NCBI RefSeq assembly: GCF_011382965.1
Contig: NZ_CP049934.1
Span: 62,001-126,000 of the forward strand
DNA: 64,000 bases
Direction of reading: 5' to 3'
Source: Leucobacter insecticola
GTDB taxonomy: Bacteria > Actinomycetota > Actinomycetes > Actinomycetales > Microbacteriaceae
Each line of letters begins with the position of its first letter. The stretch's first letter is position 1. The position numbers and the translations under genes are program-made. The notes beneath the pieces were generated by a model. That model saw only the letters and a list, made by a program, of their open reading frames with translations, was not told where the DNA came from and made no database searches. Shown in pieces: positions 37,132-48,785 of the stretch.

Positions 37132-38250
37132 ATGGCCGACATTGTGATTCCAGCTGACCTCCTTCCCCAAGACGGACGATTCGGCTGCGGCCCGTCCAAG
37201 GTGCGAGGCGAGCAGCTCGATTTCCTTGCTTCCCTGCAGCCCCATGTTCTCGGCACCTCACACCGGCAGGCACCCGTCAAGAATCTTGTCGGCAGCGTGC
37301 GATCTGGGCTTTCCGAGCTGTTTCGTGCACCCGAGGGTTACGAGATCTTGCTCGCCAACGGAGGCGCGACCACGTTTTGGGACTCGGCGGTGCACTCGCT
37401 CATCGAGAAGCGCAGCCAGCACCTGACCTTTGGGGAGTTCGGCGCGAAGTTTGCAAAGGCTGCCGAGGCTGCCCCGTTCCTTGAGAACCCGGATGTGCGA
37501 GCGGCAGAGCCCGGATCGCGTTCCGAAGCGGCCGCGCTCGCCGGAGTCGACGTGTACGCCTACCCCCACAACGAAACCTCGACCGGCGTCATGGCCGAGG
37601 TGCGACGGGTCGCGGGCGATCCGGGATCGCTCACGGTCGTAGACGCAACCAGCGGTGCGGGCGGGATCGACTTCGACGCGAGCGAGGTCGATGTCTACTA
37701 CTTCTCTCCTCAAAAGAACTTTGCTTCCGACGGCGGGCTGTGGTTTGCGCTGGTCTCGCCCGCGGCCATCGAGCGCATCGAGCGGGTGGCAGGATCCGGG
37801 CGCTACATCCCGGAGACGCTGAATCTTGCTGGCGCGATCGAGAATTCCCGCAAGGATCAGACGCTCAATACCCCGGCACTCGCGACGCTCGCAATGATGG
37901 ACGAGCAAGTGCGCTGGATCAACGAGCAGGGTGGGCTGTCGTGGGCGGCGGCACGTACCGCAGAATCCTCCGGGGTGTTGTACGAGTGGGCGGATCGCTG
38001 CTCGGTCGCTACGCCGTTCGTCACGAACCCGGATCACCGCTCACAGGTGGTCGTGACGATCGACTTTGACGACTCGATCGATGCCGCGGCAATCTCGAAG
38101 GCGCTCCGCGCAAACGGGATCGTGGATACCGAGCCCTACCGCAAGCTCGGCCGCAACCAGCTGCGCATCGCAACCTTCACCGCGATCGATCCGGCCGATG
38201 TGCGCGCGCTCACCCCCGCGATCGACTACGTGCTGGAGCGCCTGGCTTAG
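37132..38250 (+). CDS. serC: Phosphoserine aminotransferase
   Basis: 372 residues, the actinobacterial class V enzyme. PLP-dependent transamination of 3-phosphohydroxypyruvate to phosphoserine. Seen: FGCGPSKVR, TSHRQAPVKNLVG, ANGGATTFWDSA, YPHNETSTGV, VVDATSGAGGIDFD and the PLP lysine in FSPQKNFASDGG. ATG at 37132 is only 7 nt from a TAGAAT -10 box (37119..37124), suggesting a leaderless transcript. The 77-bp gap to the divergent DtxR gene must hold both promoters. Confidence 0.94.
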   Translation: MADIVIPADLLPQDGRFGCGPSKVRGEQLDFLASLQPHVLGTSHRQAPVKNLVGSVRSGLSELFRAPEGYEILLANGGATTFWDSAVHSLIEKRSQHLTFGEFGAKFAKAAEAAPFLENPDVRAAEPGSRSEAAALAGVDVYAYPHNETSTGVMAEVRRVAGDPGSLTVVDATSGAGGIDFDASEVDVYYFSPQKNFASDGGLWFALVSPAAIERIERVAGSGRYIPETLNLAGAIENSRKDQTLNTPALATLAMMDEQVRWINEQGGLSWAAARTAESSGVLYEWADRCSVATPFVTNPDHRSQVVVTIDFDDSIDAAAISKALRANGIVDTEPYRKLGRNQLRIATFTAIDPADVRALTPAIDYVLERLA

Positions 38251-38265
38251 TAGGGCTTGCCCCTT

Positions 38266-38405
38266 CCGCCGATTGAGCGAACCCCCTTCCGCCGGTTGAG
38301 CGAGCTTGCGAGCGCCGTACTGAGCGAGCGCAGCGAGTCGAAGTATCGAAACCAAGGTAGCGCTCATCTTGGTTTCGACTCACTGCGTTCGCTCAAGCGG
38401 CGGTG
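38266..38405. repeat. Cluster of REP-like repeats between convergent genes
   Basis: Four or so units: CCGCCGATTGAGCG at 38268, CCGCCGGTTGAGCGAGC at 38289, CTGAGCGAGCGCAGCGAGTC at 38322 and the opposite-orientation TTTCGACTCACTGCGTTCGC then TCAAGCGGCGG ending near 38404. Opposed units can pair into long hairpins. It lies between serC and the DUF3027 gene, both ending here. Confidence 0.7.
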
Positions 38406-38414
38406 GGAGGGATG

Positions 38415-39029
38415 CTACTCGTCGTCCGAGTCATCCTCGTCGGAGTCGGGGTCGTCTTCGTCGTCCACATCCGCGCCCGCCACTGCGTCACCCGCGGCGT
38501 CAACGTCGACGCCGGCAAAATCGTCGTCGAAGTCACTGAAGTCGTTGTCAAGGATGTCATCGTCGAGCAGGTCATCGTCGTCGAGCAGATCGTCGTCGTC
38601 ATCCTGCAGTTCCAGCGCTGCCGCCTCGGCAAAAGCAACCTCGTCGGCCGCCTGCCGCGCCTGGGTTTCACGATACCGCGCCAGGCGCTCCGACCACGGC
38701 ACCCACTCGGGGGCGACCACTGCACCCGCACCGGGCAAGAGTTCAACCTCAAGCACGTTGACCGGTGAATCCTCGTCGACCCGAGCCAGGGTTGCCGCCC
38801 ATCGCCATCCCGGATACCCGGGCAGGCGGCATTCGAAGAACAGGCTGAGAACATGCTCGCCGTGTACCTCGTGGCCGTCATCCACACCGATGGTCTGGGC
38901 ATCGGTAATCTCACTCAGCGCGGCGCGAGCCACCTCGCGCGATTCGAGAAGCACTTGATCCGGCATGATCTCCTCGGCCTTCAAATCCGCTTGCAGCTCC
39001 GCTGGTGGCCCCGCTTGAGAGTCAGACAT
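38415..39029 (-). CDS. DUF3027 domain protein with poly-Asp tail
   Basis: 204 residues from ATG at 39029, which lies inside the end of the cold-shock gene (8-nt overlap). The DUF3027 core is present (HVLSLFFECRLPGYPGWRWAATLARVDEDSPVNVLEVELLPG, EWVPWSERL). From about residue 135 the chain is extremely acidic, with runs of Asp (DDDDDLLDDDDLLDDD). No catalytic motif. DUF3027 beside a cold-shock gene is a standard actinobacterial arrangement. Function unknown. Confidence 0.88.
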   Translation of the reverse strand: MSDSQAGPPAELQADLKAEEIMPDQVLLESREVARAALSEITDAQTIGVDDGHEVHGEHVLSLFFECRLPGYPGWRWAATLARVDEDSPVNVLEVELLPGAGAVVAPEWVPWSERLARYRETQARQAADEVAFAEAAALELQDDDDDLLDDDDLLDDDILDNDFSDFDDDFAGVDVDAAGDAVAGADVDDEDDPDSDEDDSDDE

Positions 39030-39399
39030 CAAAATCATCTGCCACGCGACGCAGCATCGTCGCGACGTTTCGGGACTGAGCCCGCTCAGGGTACTGCCCG
39101 TTCTTCAGCCGCTCACCAAGCCCATCGAGAAGCTTCACGAGATCCTCAATGATGATCGCCATCTCGTCGGCCGACTTCCGGTTCCGTTTCGCGATGCGCG
39201 GGGTGTCGAGCACGCGCACCGAAAGAGCTTGCGGACCACGGCGCCCATCAGCCACGCTGTACTCCAGCCGGGTGCCCGACTGCACCTCAGCGCCTTCCGG
39301 CACCACTGAGGCGTGCAGGTACACCTGCTGCCCATCGTCGCCCTGAATAAAACCAAAGCCTTTGTCTTCGTCGTAGAACCTGACCTTGCCGTTCGGCAT
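39022..39399 (-). CDS. Cold-shock domain protein with C-terminal extension
   Basis: 125 residues; ATG at 39399 with GAGGGA upstream. A CSD: NGKVRFYDEDKGFGFIQGDDG with RNP1 (KGFGFI) and VYLHASVV (RNP2-like), binding single-stranded nucleic acid. The extension of about 60 residues (RIAKRNRKSADEMAIIIEDLVKLLDGLGERLK) is helical and common in actinobacterial members upstream of DUF3027. A TGTGCGC-N10-GCGCACA dyad lies at its promoter (39434..39457). Confidence 0.92.
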   Translation of the reverse strand: MPNGKVRFYDEDKGFGFIQGDDGQQVYLHASVVPEGAEVQSGTRLEYSVADGRRGPQALSVRVLDTPRIAKRNRKSADEMAIIIEDLVKLLDGLGERLKNGQYPERAQSRNVATMLRRVADDFDV

Positions 39400-39433
39400 G
39401 CCTCGTCCCTCTCCGTTGTTCAAGCGAAATCAC

Positions 39434-39457
39434 TGTGCGCGATCGATTCTGCGCACA
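39434..39457. promoter_or_regulatory. Inverted repeat TGTGCGC-N10-GCGCACA upstream of the cold-shock gene
   Basis: Perfect 7-bp arms, 35-58 bp upstream of the cold-shock gene start. Could be an operator or an RNA hairpin in its leader. The rest of 39400..39544 shows nothing else clear. Confidence 0.4.
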
Positions 39458-39544
39458 ACAGAATCTAGGTTTTCGCGTATCCACCCGAGTCTACCGTTTG
39501 TTCCTCACCTTCAGCGCGGGCATACACCCTGTAAAATGGAGAGG

Positions 39545-39811
39545 ATGTCCACCGAATCCAGTTCTTCGTCGTTGCTCGAGCGAATTCTCGCCTTCACGTC
39601 GCTATCCATTATCGCGATCGCGCTGCTGTCATTCTTTGTGACGCTCATCGTGGGTTTGAACGACCGCGAGGTTGTCGCCACGGGCTTCGGGCCGATTGTC
39701 TATGGCATCTCCATCATCGGACTCCCCATCGGATTTCTCCTGCTGATTGCGCTGCTGATCGTTAGCCAAGTCCGCCGCCGTCGCGAGTTCCGCAAAAGCC
39801 AACAACGGTAA
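39545..39811 (+). CDS. Small two-helix membrane protein
   Basis: 88 residues. Two membrane helices, about 13-36 (FTSLSIIAIALLSFFVTLIVG) and 46-72 (GPIVYGISIIGLPIGFLLLIALLIV), and a basic tail RRRREFRKSQQR. An ATG at 39536 is in frame too; GGAGAGG lies between the two candidates, so the start is uncertain. The XPB-associated gene begins 14 bp downstream. No family recognised. Confidence 0.65.
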   Translation: MSTESSSSSLLERILAFTSLSIIAIALLSFFVTLIVGLNDREVVATGFGPIVYGISIIGLPIGFLLLIALLIVSQVRRRREFRKSQQR

Positions 39812-39825
39812 CGGAGATCATGATC

Positions 39826-41642
39826 ATGAGTGGCACCCTCGCTCTCGCCTCGGCTATCGCAGTGATGGATCGCCCCACTCTCACCGCCCTGGTTCAGTTG
39901 CGACGCCCCCAGGCCGCCGCTAACGTCACCGACCCGATCGGCTTAGCATCAGAGTTGCTGCGATCCGAATCGATCACGCGCACACTCGCACCGCTTGATC
40001 GCACCCACCTCGCAGCGCTGCTTGGCCTCGACGAAGCCGGAAATCCAGCGCATATCGACGCTGAGGTACTCGACACTCTTTCCCGAATCGGACTGATCGG
40101 GATCGATGGCGATACGCCGGTCGCGCTTCCAGAAGTCACGTCCGCCCTCCGGCAAGGCCTCACCGCGGCAGGAGTCACCCCGGATTCGCTGCGCACACAG
40201 CTTCAGGATCCTCTGCCGCGTGAGCATGACGCTGACACCAGCACCTGGTTCGCATCCGCTGTCACTGCGGTCAGTCAATCGGCCGAAATCCTTCGAGTGC
40301 TTCGTGAGCGCCCGGGCAGGCTGAACCGGAACGGTGCCATCGCGGTAGCGGCGGTGCGGATTCTCTCTGAGGTCACGAGCGTTGAACCTGCGCAGGTTTC
40401 GCGGGCACTGGGGGCTCTCGAACAGGCCCGTCTCATCTGGTCGGCCAGGTCCAGCCAGCTGCTTCGCTGTACGGAGAAGGCCCCCGAATGGCTTGCAAGC
40501 AACTACGGCGAGCGCTGGCTCTTCCTGGCGCGCGCCACCCTCGACGCGATGCCGTCGCCCCTGCGCAGTGTTCTCCCTGCCAGCCGTGCCGATGTTTCTG
40601 TCGCAATTGAGCACCTTCCGCGGGTGTATCCGCTTCTGCCCGCGTCTGATATCGCTGCGGCGGTCGATTTTGCGCAGACTGCGGAGTATCTCGGCCTCAC
40701 AGTGACCGGTGTTCTCAGCCCGCAGGCATCGGCTCTGCTTGCCCAGGACAACTCCGTTTCTAGCGAGCAGATCATTGCCGACCTTCCAGGGGTTGCGCCA
40801 GGCATCTATGTGCAACCCGATCTGAGCGTGGTGATCCCCGGCCCGCTCGACCCCCAGGACGAAGCAGAAATTGCCTCTCTTTCGCGCCCCGAGCACATCG
40901 GCGTCGCCACCACACGCCGCGTCACCGAAGCATCGCTCGCTGATGCGATCGAGCACGGTGGGAGCGAAAAGGGCGGTGTGACGGCGGAGTCCGCACGGGC
41001 GACCTTCGAGCGGCTCTCCCTGACGGGGATCCCCCAGCCGCTCGACTACCTACTGACCGCGTTCGCCGGGCGTGTCGGTAGTGTGGTCGTCTCTGAACAC
41101 CTCGGCGACGAGGGTCGCACTCGCGTCACAGTTTCCCGGCCCGAAATGCGACAGACGATCCTTGTAGATCGGAGTCTGCAGCACGCCCAGTTCACCCCAA
41201 GCCCGACGGAACCCGGGGTGCTCTATTCAAGACTGCGCCGCGAGCACGTTGTCGCCGCGCTCAGCGATGCCCGCTACCCTGCAATGGCCGAGACGGCCAG
41301 AACTCCCACTTTCTCGACGGCTGCACAACGCGCCGGTGAAGCCGCTGAAGAGACGCCAGCACCGCCCAACGCCGATCTCTCCCCAGAGCTCACTGCCGCC
41401 ATCGAGCGGGTGTACCTCGCGGCGCGGTCGGAACCGGGGCGGGCGACTTCACGAGGCTTCTGGAACTCGCGATTCGGGATCGGGCCACGGTGCGAGTCAC
41501 TGCCGAGGCCAGAGGGCAAACTCACACTTTCACGCTCCTCCCGGTTTCTCTCAGCAACGGGCGACTCCGGGCGACGGATCAGGCTGCCGGCATGGAACGC
41601 ACGCTCCCCGTAAGCATGATCTCCAATGTCGAGTCGCTGTGA
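39826..41642 (+). CDS. Helicase-associated (XPB/Ssl2-like N-terminal, Helicase_C_3) protein, frameshifted near the 3' end
   Basis: About 605 residues after repair. It matches the actinobacterial proteins encoded before XPB helicases: LASAIAVMDRPTLTALVQLRRP, winged-helix segments (RPGRLNRNGAIAVAAVRILSEV), ADLPGVAPGIYVQPDLSVVIPGPL and a C-terminal domain. The break is at the gggg run 41436..41439: one extra G gives ARSEPGAGDFTRLLELAIRD and a natural end at RTLPVSMISNVESL. The helicase gene follows 39 bp downstream. Presumed partner of the XPB helicase in DNA repair (inference). Confidence 0.85.
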
Positions 41643-41681
41643 ACAGCTTGCTATGAGCCAGACGGAGTAGGCTAGATCGCT

Positions 41682-43361
41682 ATGACGCTTGGTCCCCTCA
41701 TTGTGCAAAGCGACCACACGGTCCTCCTGGAGGTCGCGCACCCCGACGCGGAAGACGCCCGTCACGAACTCGCCGTGTTCGCTGAGCTCGAGCGCGCTCC
41801 CGAACACATCCATACCTACAGGGTCACCCGCCTTGGGCTTTGGAACGCACGCGCTGCGGGCCACAGCTCAGACGAAATCCTCGCAACGTTGAACAAGTAC
41901 GCGAAGTTTCCGGTACCTACCGGAGTGGCGAGCGAGATCGAAGACACGATGCGCCGCTACGGCAGGCTCACCATTGAGCGCCGCGATCCTGCCGACCGCG
42001 AGAGCCCCCTCGTGCTCCGCTCCGACGATGCGATGATTCTGCGCGAGGTGTCAAGCGCGAAGAAGGTCGCTCCGCTTCTCGGCAACAAGTTCGACGACCA
42101 CACCTTCCCTGTCGAGCCGTGGGCCCGCGGGGAATTGAAGCAGCAGCTTGTCGCGCGTGGCTGGCCTGCCGAGGACCTTGCGGGGTACACCCCTGGCGAG
42201 CCGTACGACATCGAGTTGGTGCAGGACGGCTGGGAGCTGCGCGACTACCAACTCAAAGCCGTTGAGGCCTTCGAGCGCGGCGGATCCGGTGTGGTGGTGC
42301 TCCCCTGCGGCGCGGGCAAGACCATCGTTGGCGCGGCGTCGATGGCCGAGGTGGGAGCGAAGACGCTGATCCTCGTCACCAACGCAGTGTCGGCGAGGCA
42401 GTGGCGCGACGAGCTGATCCGCCGCACCTCGCTCACCGCCGACGACATCGGCGAATACTCCGGCCAGGTGAAAGAGGTGAAGCCGGTCACGATCGCGACG
42501 TACCAGATCCTGACCAGCCGACGGAAGGGCGAGTACGCCCATCTTTCTCTGCTCGACGCGCAAAACTGGGGCGTCATCATTTATGACGAGGTGCATCTAC
42601 TGCCCGCGCCCGTGTTCAAGCTCACCGCCGAGTTGCAGGCGCGCCGCCGCCTCGGCCTTACCGCTACGCTCGTGCGCGAGGACGGCCGCGAAAGTGACGT
42701 CTTCAGCCTGATCGGACCCAAACGCTACGATGCGGCATGGAAAGACATTGAGGCGCAAGGGTTCATCGCACCAGCAGCTTGCTTCGAGGTCCGGATCGAT
42801 CTGAGCGAGAGCGAACGGCTCGACTACGCGGTGGCGGAGGATCAGGATCGCTACCGCATCGCTTCGAGTACGCTGCAGAAGCAGCCCCTCGCCCGACGGA
42901 TCATCGATCGCCACGAGGGTGAGAGTGTGCTCGTAATTGGCCAGTACATCGACCAGTTGGAGTCGATGGCCGAGGCACTTGGGGCACCGCTCATCACCGG
43001 TCAGACACCGATTGACGAGCGCGAGGAGCTGTTCAATGCGTTCCGCAGCGGGGAGGAGCGGATCCTCGTTGTCTCGAAGGTCGCGAACTTTTCGGTGGAT
43101 CTCCCGGATGCTTCGGTCGCGATCCAGATTTCCGGCTCCTTCGGCTCGCGCCAGGAGGAAGCACAGCGCCTCGGCCGTCTGCTGCGTCCGAAGAGCACCA
43201 GCCTGACCGCTTCGTTCTATACGCTCATTGCCCGCGACACCGTAGATCAGGACTTTGCGCAGAACCGCCAACGCTTCTTGGCGGAGCAGGGGTACGCCTA
43301 CACGATCCTCGATGCCGACCAATTCGAGCAGGCAACCGGCGCGCTTTCAGCAACTTCATAG
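41682..43361 (+). CDS. XPB-family DNA helicase
   Basis: 559 residues. SF2 helicase of the XPB/Ssl2 group: Q-like ELRDYQLKAVEAF, Walker A VVLPCGAGKTIVGA, DEVH box IIYDEVHLLP, GLTATLVREDGRESDVF containing the XPB-specific RED motif, and C-terminal SGSFGSRQEEAQRLGRLLRPK (motif VI). The N-terminal 190 residues hold the damage-recognition-like domain. 3'-5' ATP-dependent duplex unwinding. Downstream of its helicase-associated partner; a two-component system follows. Confidence 0.95.
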   Translation: MTLGPLIVQSDHTVLLEVAHPDAEDARHELAVFAELERAPEHIHTYRVTRLGLWNARAAGHSSDEILATLNKYAKFPVPTGVASEIEDTMRRYGRLTIERRDPADRESPLVLRSDDAMILREVSSAKKVAPLLGNKFDDHTFPVEPWARGELKQQLVARGWPAEDLAGYTPGEPYDIELVQDGWELRDYQLKAVEAFERGGSGVVVLPCGAGKTIVGAASMAEVGAKTLILVTNAVSARQWRDELIRRTSLTADDIGEYSGQVKEVKPVTIATYQILTSRRKGEYAHLSLLDAQNWGVIIYDEVHLLPAPVFKLTAELQARRRLGLTATLVREDGRESDVFSLIGPKRYDAAWKDIEAQGFIAPAACFEVRIDLSESERLDYAVAEDQDRYRIASSTLQKQPLARRIIDRHEGESVLVIGQYIDQLESMAEALGAPLITGQTPIDEREELFNAFRSGEERILVVSKVANFSVDLPDASVAIQISGSFGSRQEEAQRLGRLLRPKSTSLTASFYTLIARDTVDQDFAQNRQRFLAEQGYAYTILDADQFEQATGALSATS

Positions 43362-43383
43362 CAAACGGTCAGAGACTGAGAGC

Positions 43384-44085
43384 ATGACTACACAGCACAA
43401 GGGCCCCCGGATCCTTATCGTGGACGACGAGCCCAGCATCCGCGAATTGCTCAGCACCAGCCTTCGTTTCGCCGGTTTCGGCGTGCGTGCCGTCGGCAAC
43501 GGCGCACAGACGATCTCTGCCGTGCTCGAAGAAGAACCCGATCTCATCATCCTCGATGTCATGCTCCCCGACATGAACGGATTCAGTGTTACCAAACGCC
43601 TTCGTTCGGCCGGCTACACGGCACCGATCATCTTCCTCACCGCGAAGGATGACACGGAAGATAAGGTCGAGGGACTCACCGTCGGTGGCGATGACTATGT
43701 CACGAAGCCCTTCAGCCTCGACGAGATCATCGCCCGGATCAAGGCGGTACTGCGCCGCACGATCCAGGAGGACGAGGATTCGGTGCTCACTATCGGCCCC
43801 ATCACGATGGATCAGGACACGCACGAAGTAAACGTCGAGGGAACCTCGATCGAACTTTCCCCGACCGAGTTCAAGCTGCTGCGATACCTGATGCAGAACG
43901 CAAACCGTGTGCTGTCGAAGGCGCAGATCCTCGACCACGTCTGGGAATACGACTTCAACGGCGATGCCGGGATCGTGGAATCGTATATCTCCTACCTGCG
44001 GCGCAAGCTCGATCCGCTGACCGAAGAATCGCTCATTCAGACAAAGCGCGGATTCGGATACATGCTGAAGACTGAAACTAAGTAG
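43384..44085 (+). CDS. OmpR/PhoB-family response regulator
   Basis: 233 residues. Receiver domain RILIVDDEPSIRELLSTSL with the phospho-acceptor Asp in LIILDVMLPDMNG, Thr in FLTAKDD and Lys in YVTKPF; then a winged-helix effector (SPTEFKLLRYLMQNANRVLSKAQILDHVWEYDFNGDAGIVESYISYLRRKLD). Its kinase is encoded 18 bp downstream. The pair resembles MprAB/TcrXY-like envelope-stress systems, but the signal cannot be told. Confidence 0.94.
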   Translation: MTTQHKGPRILIVDDEPSIRELLSTSLRFAGFGVRAVGNGAQTISAVLEEEPDLIILDVMLPDMNGFSVTKRLRSAGYTAPIIFLTAKDDTEDKVEGLTVGGDDYVTKPFSLDEIIARIKAVLRRTIQEDEDSVLTIGPITMDQDTHEVNVEGTSIELSPTEFKLLRYLMQNANRVLSKAQILDHVWEYDFNGDAGIVESYISYLRRKLDPLTEESLIQTKRGFGYMLKTETK

Positions 44086-44103
44086 CTGGGGGCCAAGTAA
44101 CTC

Positions 44104-45605
44104 GTGAGGAAGGGGCGCGCCGCTGATCGGCGTGTAGCCGCAAGGCTGCGCGCGATGCGACGTCTCAGCTACGCGGATCGTTGGGCCGAGGTCTCGTTGC
44201 GGGCGAAGATCACCGGCGTCACGGTGTTCATCCTGTTTCTCGGACTGATCGTGGCGGGGGTGGGAACGCTTTCCGTGCTTCGCCCTATGCTCGTCACGAA
44301 CCTCGACTCCTCACTCAGTCAGCTGCGCAGCGATCCCACGCGCGCGCTCGCCCGCGGCGCGGAGCCGCTGTCGCTCTCCAAAGACGACATCCTGTACGCC
44401 GGCCCGCAGTACTACGTGGCGCTGTTGAATGCTGACCGCGAGCTCGTCGTCAGCAACGCCCTGGGGCGAGAAGACCTGGCACTCCCGCAGCTTGATCGTC
44501 TCTCCGCCGAGCAACTGCAGCAGGCACTCAATCAAGTCCTGCCGCTCGACAGCCTAGAGACCACCGAGTGGCGGGCAATTGCCATGCCAATCAACGATGG
44601 CGGCTCGCTACTCATCGCGGCCTCCACGGCAAGCATCAATCAGACCGTTGCGCAGTATGTGATCATTTTCACGGGCTTTGGGATCGCGGTGATCCTGCTT
44701 GGCGCCGCCCTCACCCGCCTCCTCGTGACCGCGACATTCTTGCCGCTGGCCGAGGTCGAGCAGACAGCGCTAGAGATTTCCCGCGGTGACTATTCCAAGC
44801 GCATTATGGTGGCAAACCCGCACACCGAGGTTGGGCATCTCGGCGAATCGCTCAACGTGATGCTTGATCGCCTTGATGGCTCGCTTGAGGATCGCGAGCG
44901 CACCATCGATCGCATGCGTCGCTTCATCGGTGACGCGAGCCACGAGCTGCGCACCCCCCTCGTCTCAGTACGCGGCTATGCCGAGTTGTACCGCATGGGG
45001 GCGCTGCAGGACGAGGAACAGATCGGGCAGGCGATGGAGCGGATCGAGAAAGAGGCGATCCGCATGACCTCGCTCGTTGAGGACCTGCTCGCGCTCGCTC
45101 GGCTTGACGAGCGGCGCCCCCTGCAGCTCACCACCCTCCCCCTGAACCAGCTCGCCCACGATGCCGCGCTCGATGCGAGTGCGCAGGCCTCCGATCGTGT
45201 GGTGACCGCGATTGAGGATCCCGCGGCTCCGTTCGTGATCGGCGACGAACACAAGGTTCGCCAAATCATGACCAACCTCATCGGCAACGCGATGCGGCAC
45301 ACCCCTGAGGGCAGCCCCATCGAGATCGCCGTCTCCACAGTTCCCGTCGAGGAGGGGCAGCCGACGATGTCACGCTTCGAGATCATCGATCACGGCGAGG
45401 GTATCCCCGAGCAGGTCCACGACAAGATTTTTGGGCGCTTTTGGCGCGCAGATAACTCGCGGAACCGTGAGACGGGGGATCAGGTCTCGGCCTCGCAATT
45501 GTGAAGTCGATCGTTGATGCACACAACGGCACGGTCAGTGTGCACGATACGCCCGGCGGTGGGGCGACGTTCCGCGTCGATCTGCCCTGCGCCCCCGCCC
45601 CCTGA
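44104..45605 (+). CDS. Sensor histidine kinase, partner of the OmpR-type regulator, frameshifted near the 3' end
   Basis: 500 residues after repair, GTG start. TM1 (about 38-60, [21 protein letters not shown]), an extracytoplasmic sensor of about 130 residues, TM2 ([19 protein letters not shown]), HAMP ([22 protein letters not shown]), the H box [23 protein letters not shown] box [12 protein letters not shown] and G1 DHGEGIPEQ. In the G5 run at 45474..45478 one G is missing; restoring it yields [20 protein letters not shown] (G2 box) and a natural end near DLPCAPAP. As read, the protein loses the last ATP-binding motif. Confidence 0.88.
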
Positions 45606-45639
45606 TCCCGCGCCCCCTCCGCTCCCCGCCCCCTCCGCC

Positions 45640-45709
45640 CCACCGCTCAGGTGTCACGGATGTGCAGTTCAGGGCGTTTTGGTACACATCCGTGACACCT
45701 GAACGGTGG
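45640..45709. repeat. Palindrome flanking the DUF559 gene, left copy
   Basis: CCACCGCTCAGGTGTCACGG continuing to ATGTG, then about 20 nt, then CACATCCGTGACACCTGAAC and GGTGG. Arms about 25 bp. The related right copy is at 46825..46882. Confidence 0.65.
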
Positions 45710-45802
45710 GGATGAGTGGGCAGCGACAGGGCAAGAAGGGCAAGCGGACCCGGCCTGTGGATAGACCCCGCAGAGTTCGCGAATGCTTGGCAGCATTGAT
45801 GA

Positions 45803-46812
45803 ATGCCAGCTCCACTCACTCCCATCCCCCAGCATCTTCCTGAAGTATTCTCCGCGAAAGACGCCGCACGCTCAAAGCTGCACTCACGGCGATTGAAGCA
45901 AAGCGACATCACACGGATCAGTTTCGCGGTCTATCAACGTGCGGATCCTGAGACAATCGCCGTGTCAACAAGGGCCGCTGCGGAAGCCATCAGTTTCACT
46001 CAACAGGCTGAACGTTGGAGAGAGCAACAGCGCGCCCTGGCGACCGCGCTGAGTCCGCATCTTCCCCGACACCATTTCTTCTGCATCCGCAGCGCCGCAG
46101 CACTTTGGGAGCTTCCGAATTTTGGAAACCTGGATCCGGCCCTAGACATTGCCTGTTTCAAACCAACCAGACCGTTGCGCCGCAAGGGCTTCAACGCTTC
46201 GAATGTCAGCCCCGGACTTGCCACAACGGTAACGTTGCCGAGAACAAGTATTCGCCTCACGGATCCCCCGACAGTCTGGGCCATGCACGCGGCCCACCTC
46301 CCACTCGAGGACCTCGTCGCGCTGGGAGATGCGGTGATTCGTCAGAAACGCATCCCCGGAACGGATCGGCTCGAACGACTACCGCTCGCATACCTCTCAG
46401 ATTTGGAGCGAGTGGTCCGTTCTGGGCGGCGCGTGGGAATTGACCGCCTTCGCCGCGCGCTTCCGCTGCTGAGGGTGAGCAGCGCATCGGTGCCGGAGTC
46501 TCATTTGCGATTGCAGCTCCAGCAGTGGGAGCTGCCTCCGTTCCAGCTGGACTACGACATCTACGACACACATGGCAACTTGCTCGGCTGTAGTGAGTTT
46601 GCGTTCCCCGAGTTCAAGCTTGTGGTCGAATACGAGGGGACCATCACCGGACAAAGACGAAACAGTGGAATCGTGACATCGAGAAGTATGGGGACTACTC
46701 TCGGGCAGGTTGGGAGGTAGTTCGCGTCACCGCCGACAAGCTTTATGGCTCGCCCTGGCTACTCAGGTCTCAACTGCTCGAAGCGCTACAGCGACGCGAA
46801 CATCTGCGATGA
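45803..46812 (+). CDS. DUF559 domain protein (Vsr/REase-like fold), frameshifted as read
   Basis: 336 residues after repair. N-terminal part resembles the AbiEi-like region of actinobacterial DUF559 proteins (FSAKDAARSKLHSRRL, RISFAVYQRADPE, HHFFCIRSAAALWELP). The C-terminal DUF559 core is CSEFAFPEFKLVVEYEG followed, after adding one G in the gggg run at 46636..46639, by DHHRTKTKQWNRDIEKYGDY and AGWEVVRVTADKL, which restores the Vsr-like E-Y-(D/E)-G-D-x-H motif. Possibly a nuclease-fold protein of a toxin-antitoxin or defence kind; activity not shown. It is bracketed by two copies of the same palindrome. Confidence 0.78.
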
Positions 46813-46824
46813 CGGCCCCAGTCA

Positions 46825-46882
46825 TTCAGGTGTCACGAATCTGTAGTTCAGCGGGTTTTGGTACACATCCGTGACACCTGAA
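46825..46882. repeat. Palindrome flanking the DUF559 gene, right copy
   Basis: TTCAGGTGTCACGAATCTGT, about 18 nt, then ACACATCCGTGACACCTGAA. It starts 13 bp after the gene's restored stop. The left arm has small mismatches relative to the copy at 45640. Confidence 0.65.
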
Positions 46883-46911
46883 CGCTTAGGGCACCGGGCG
46901 GCGGCGCATAG

Positions 46912-46943
46912 AAAAAGGGGCCGCGCCCAAAGGCGCGACCCCT
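46912..46943 (-). terminator. Rho-independent terminator of groEL
   Basis: On the minus strand AGGGGTCGCGCC, TTTG, GGCGCGGCCCCT and then five T. It begins 15 nt beyond the groEL stop. Confidence 0.85.
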
Positions 46944-46958
46944 CAATCCTGGAGACTC

Positions 46959-48688
<1,730 letters not shown>

Positions 48689-48695
48689 CACAATC

Positions 48696-48722
48696 TTGGC
48701 ACTCTCCCCCGTCGAGTGCAAG
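48696..48722 (-). promoter_or_regulatory. CIRCE element 2, degenerate
   Basis: TTGGCACTC, 9 nt, GAGTGCAAG: three mismatches in the 18 arm bases, correct spacing. Seven base pairs from CIRCE 1. Confidence 0.75.
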
Positions 48723-48785
48723 CGCTCCCAGGCCAATTCAAAGCGGAGCTTCACGCTACAAGCGAACGGCCCGACAGTCAATGAG

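Noticed and set aside
45640..46882. CRISPR array or integron from the spaced palindromes
   Set aside because: Only two copies, about 1.1 kb apart, with a gene between them and no cas genes or integrase.
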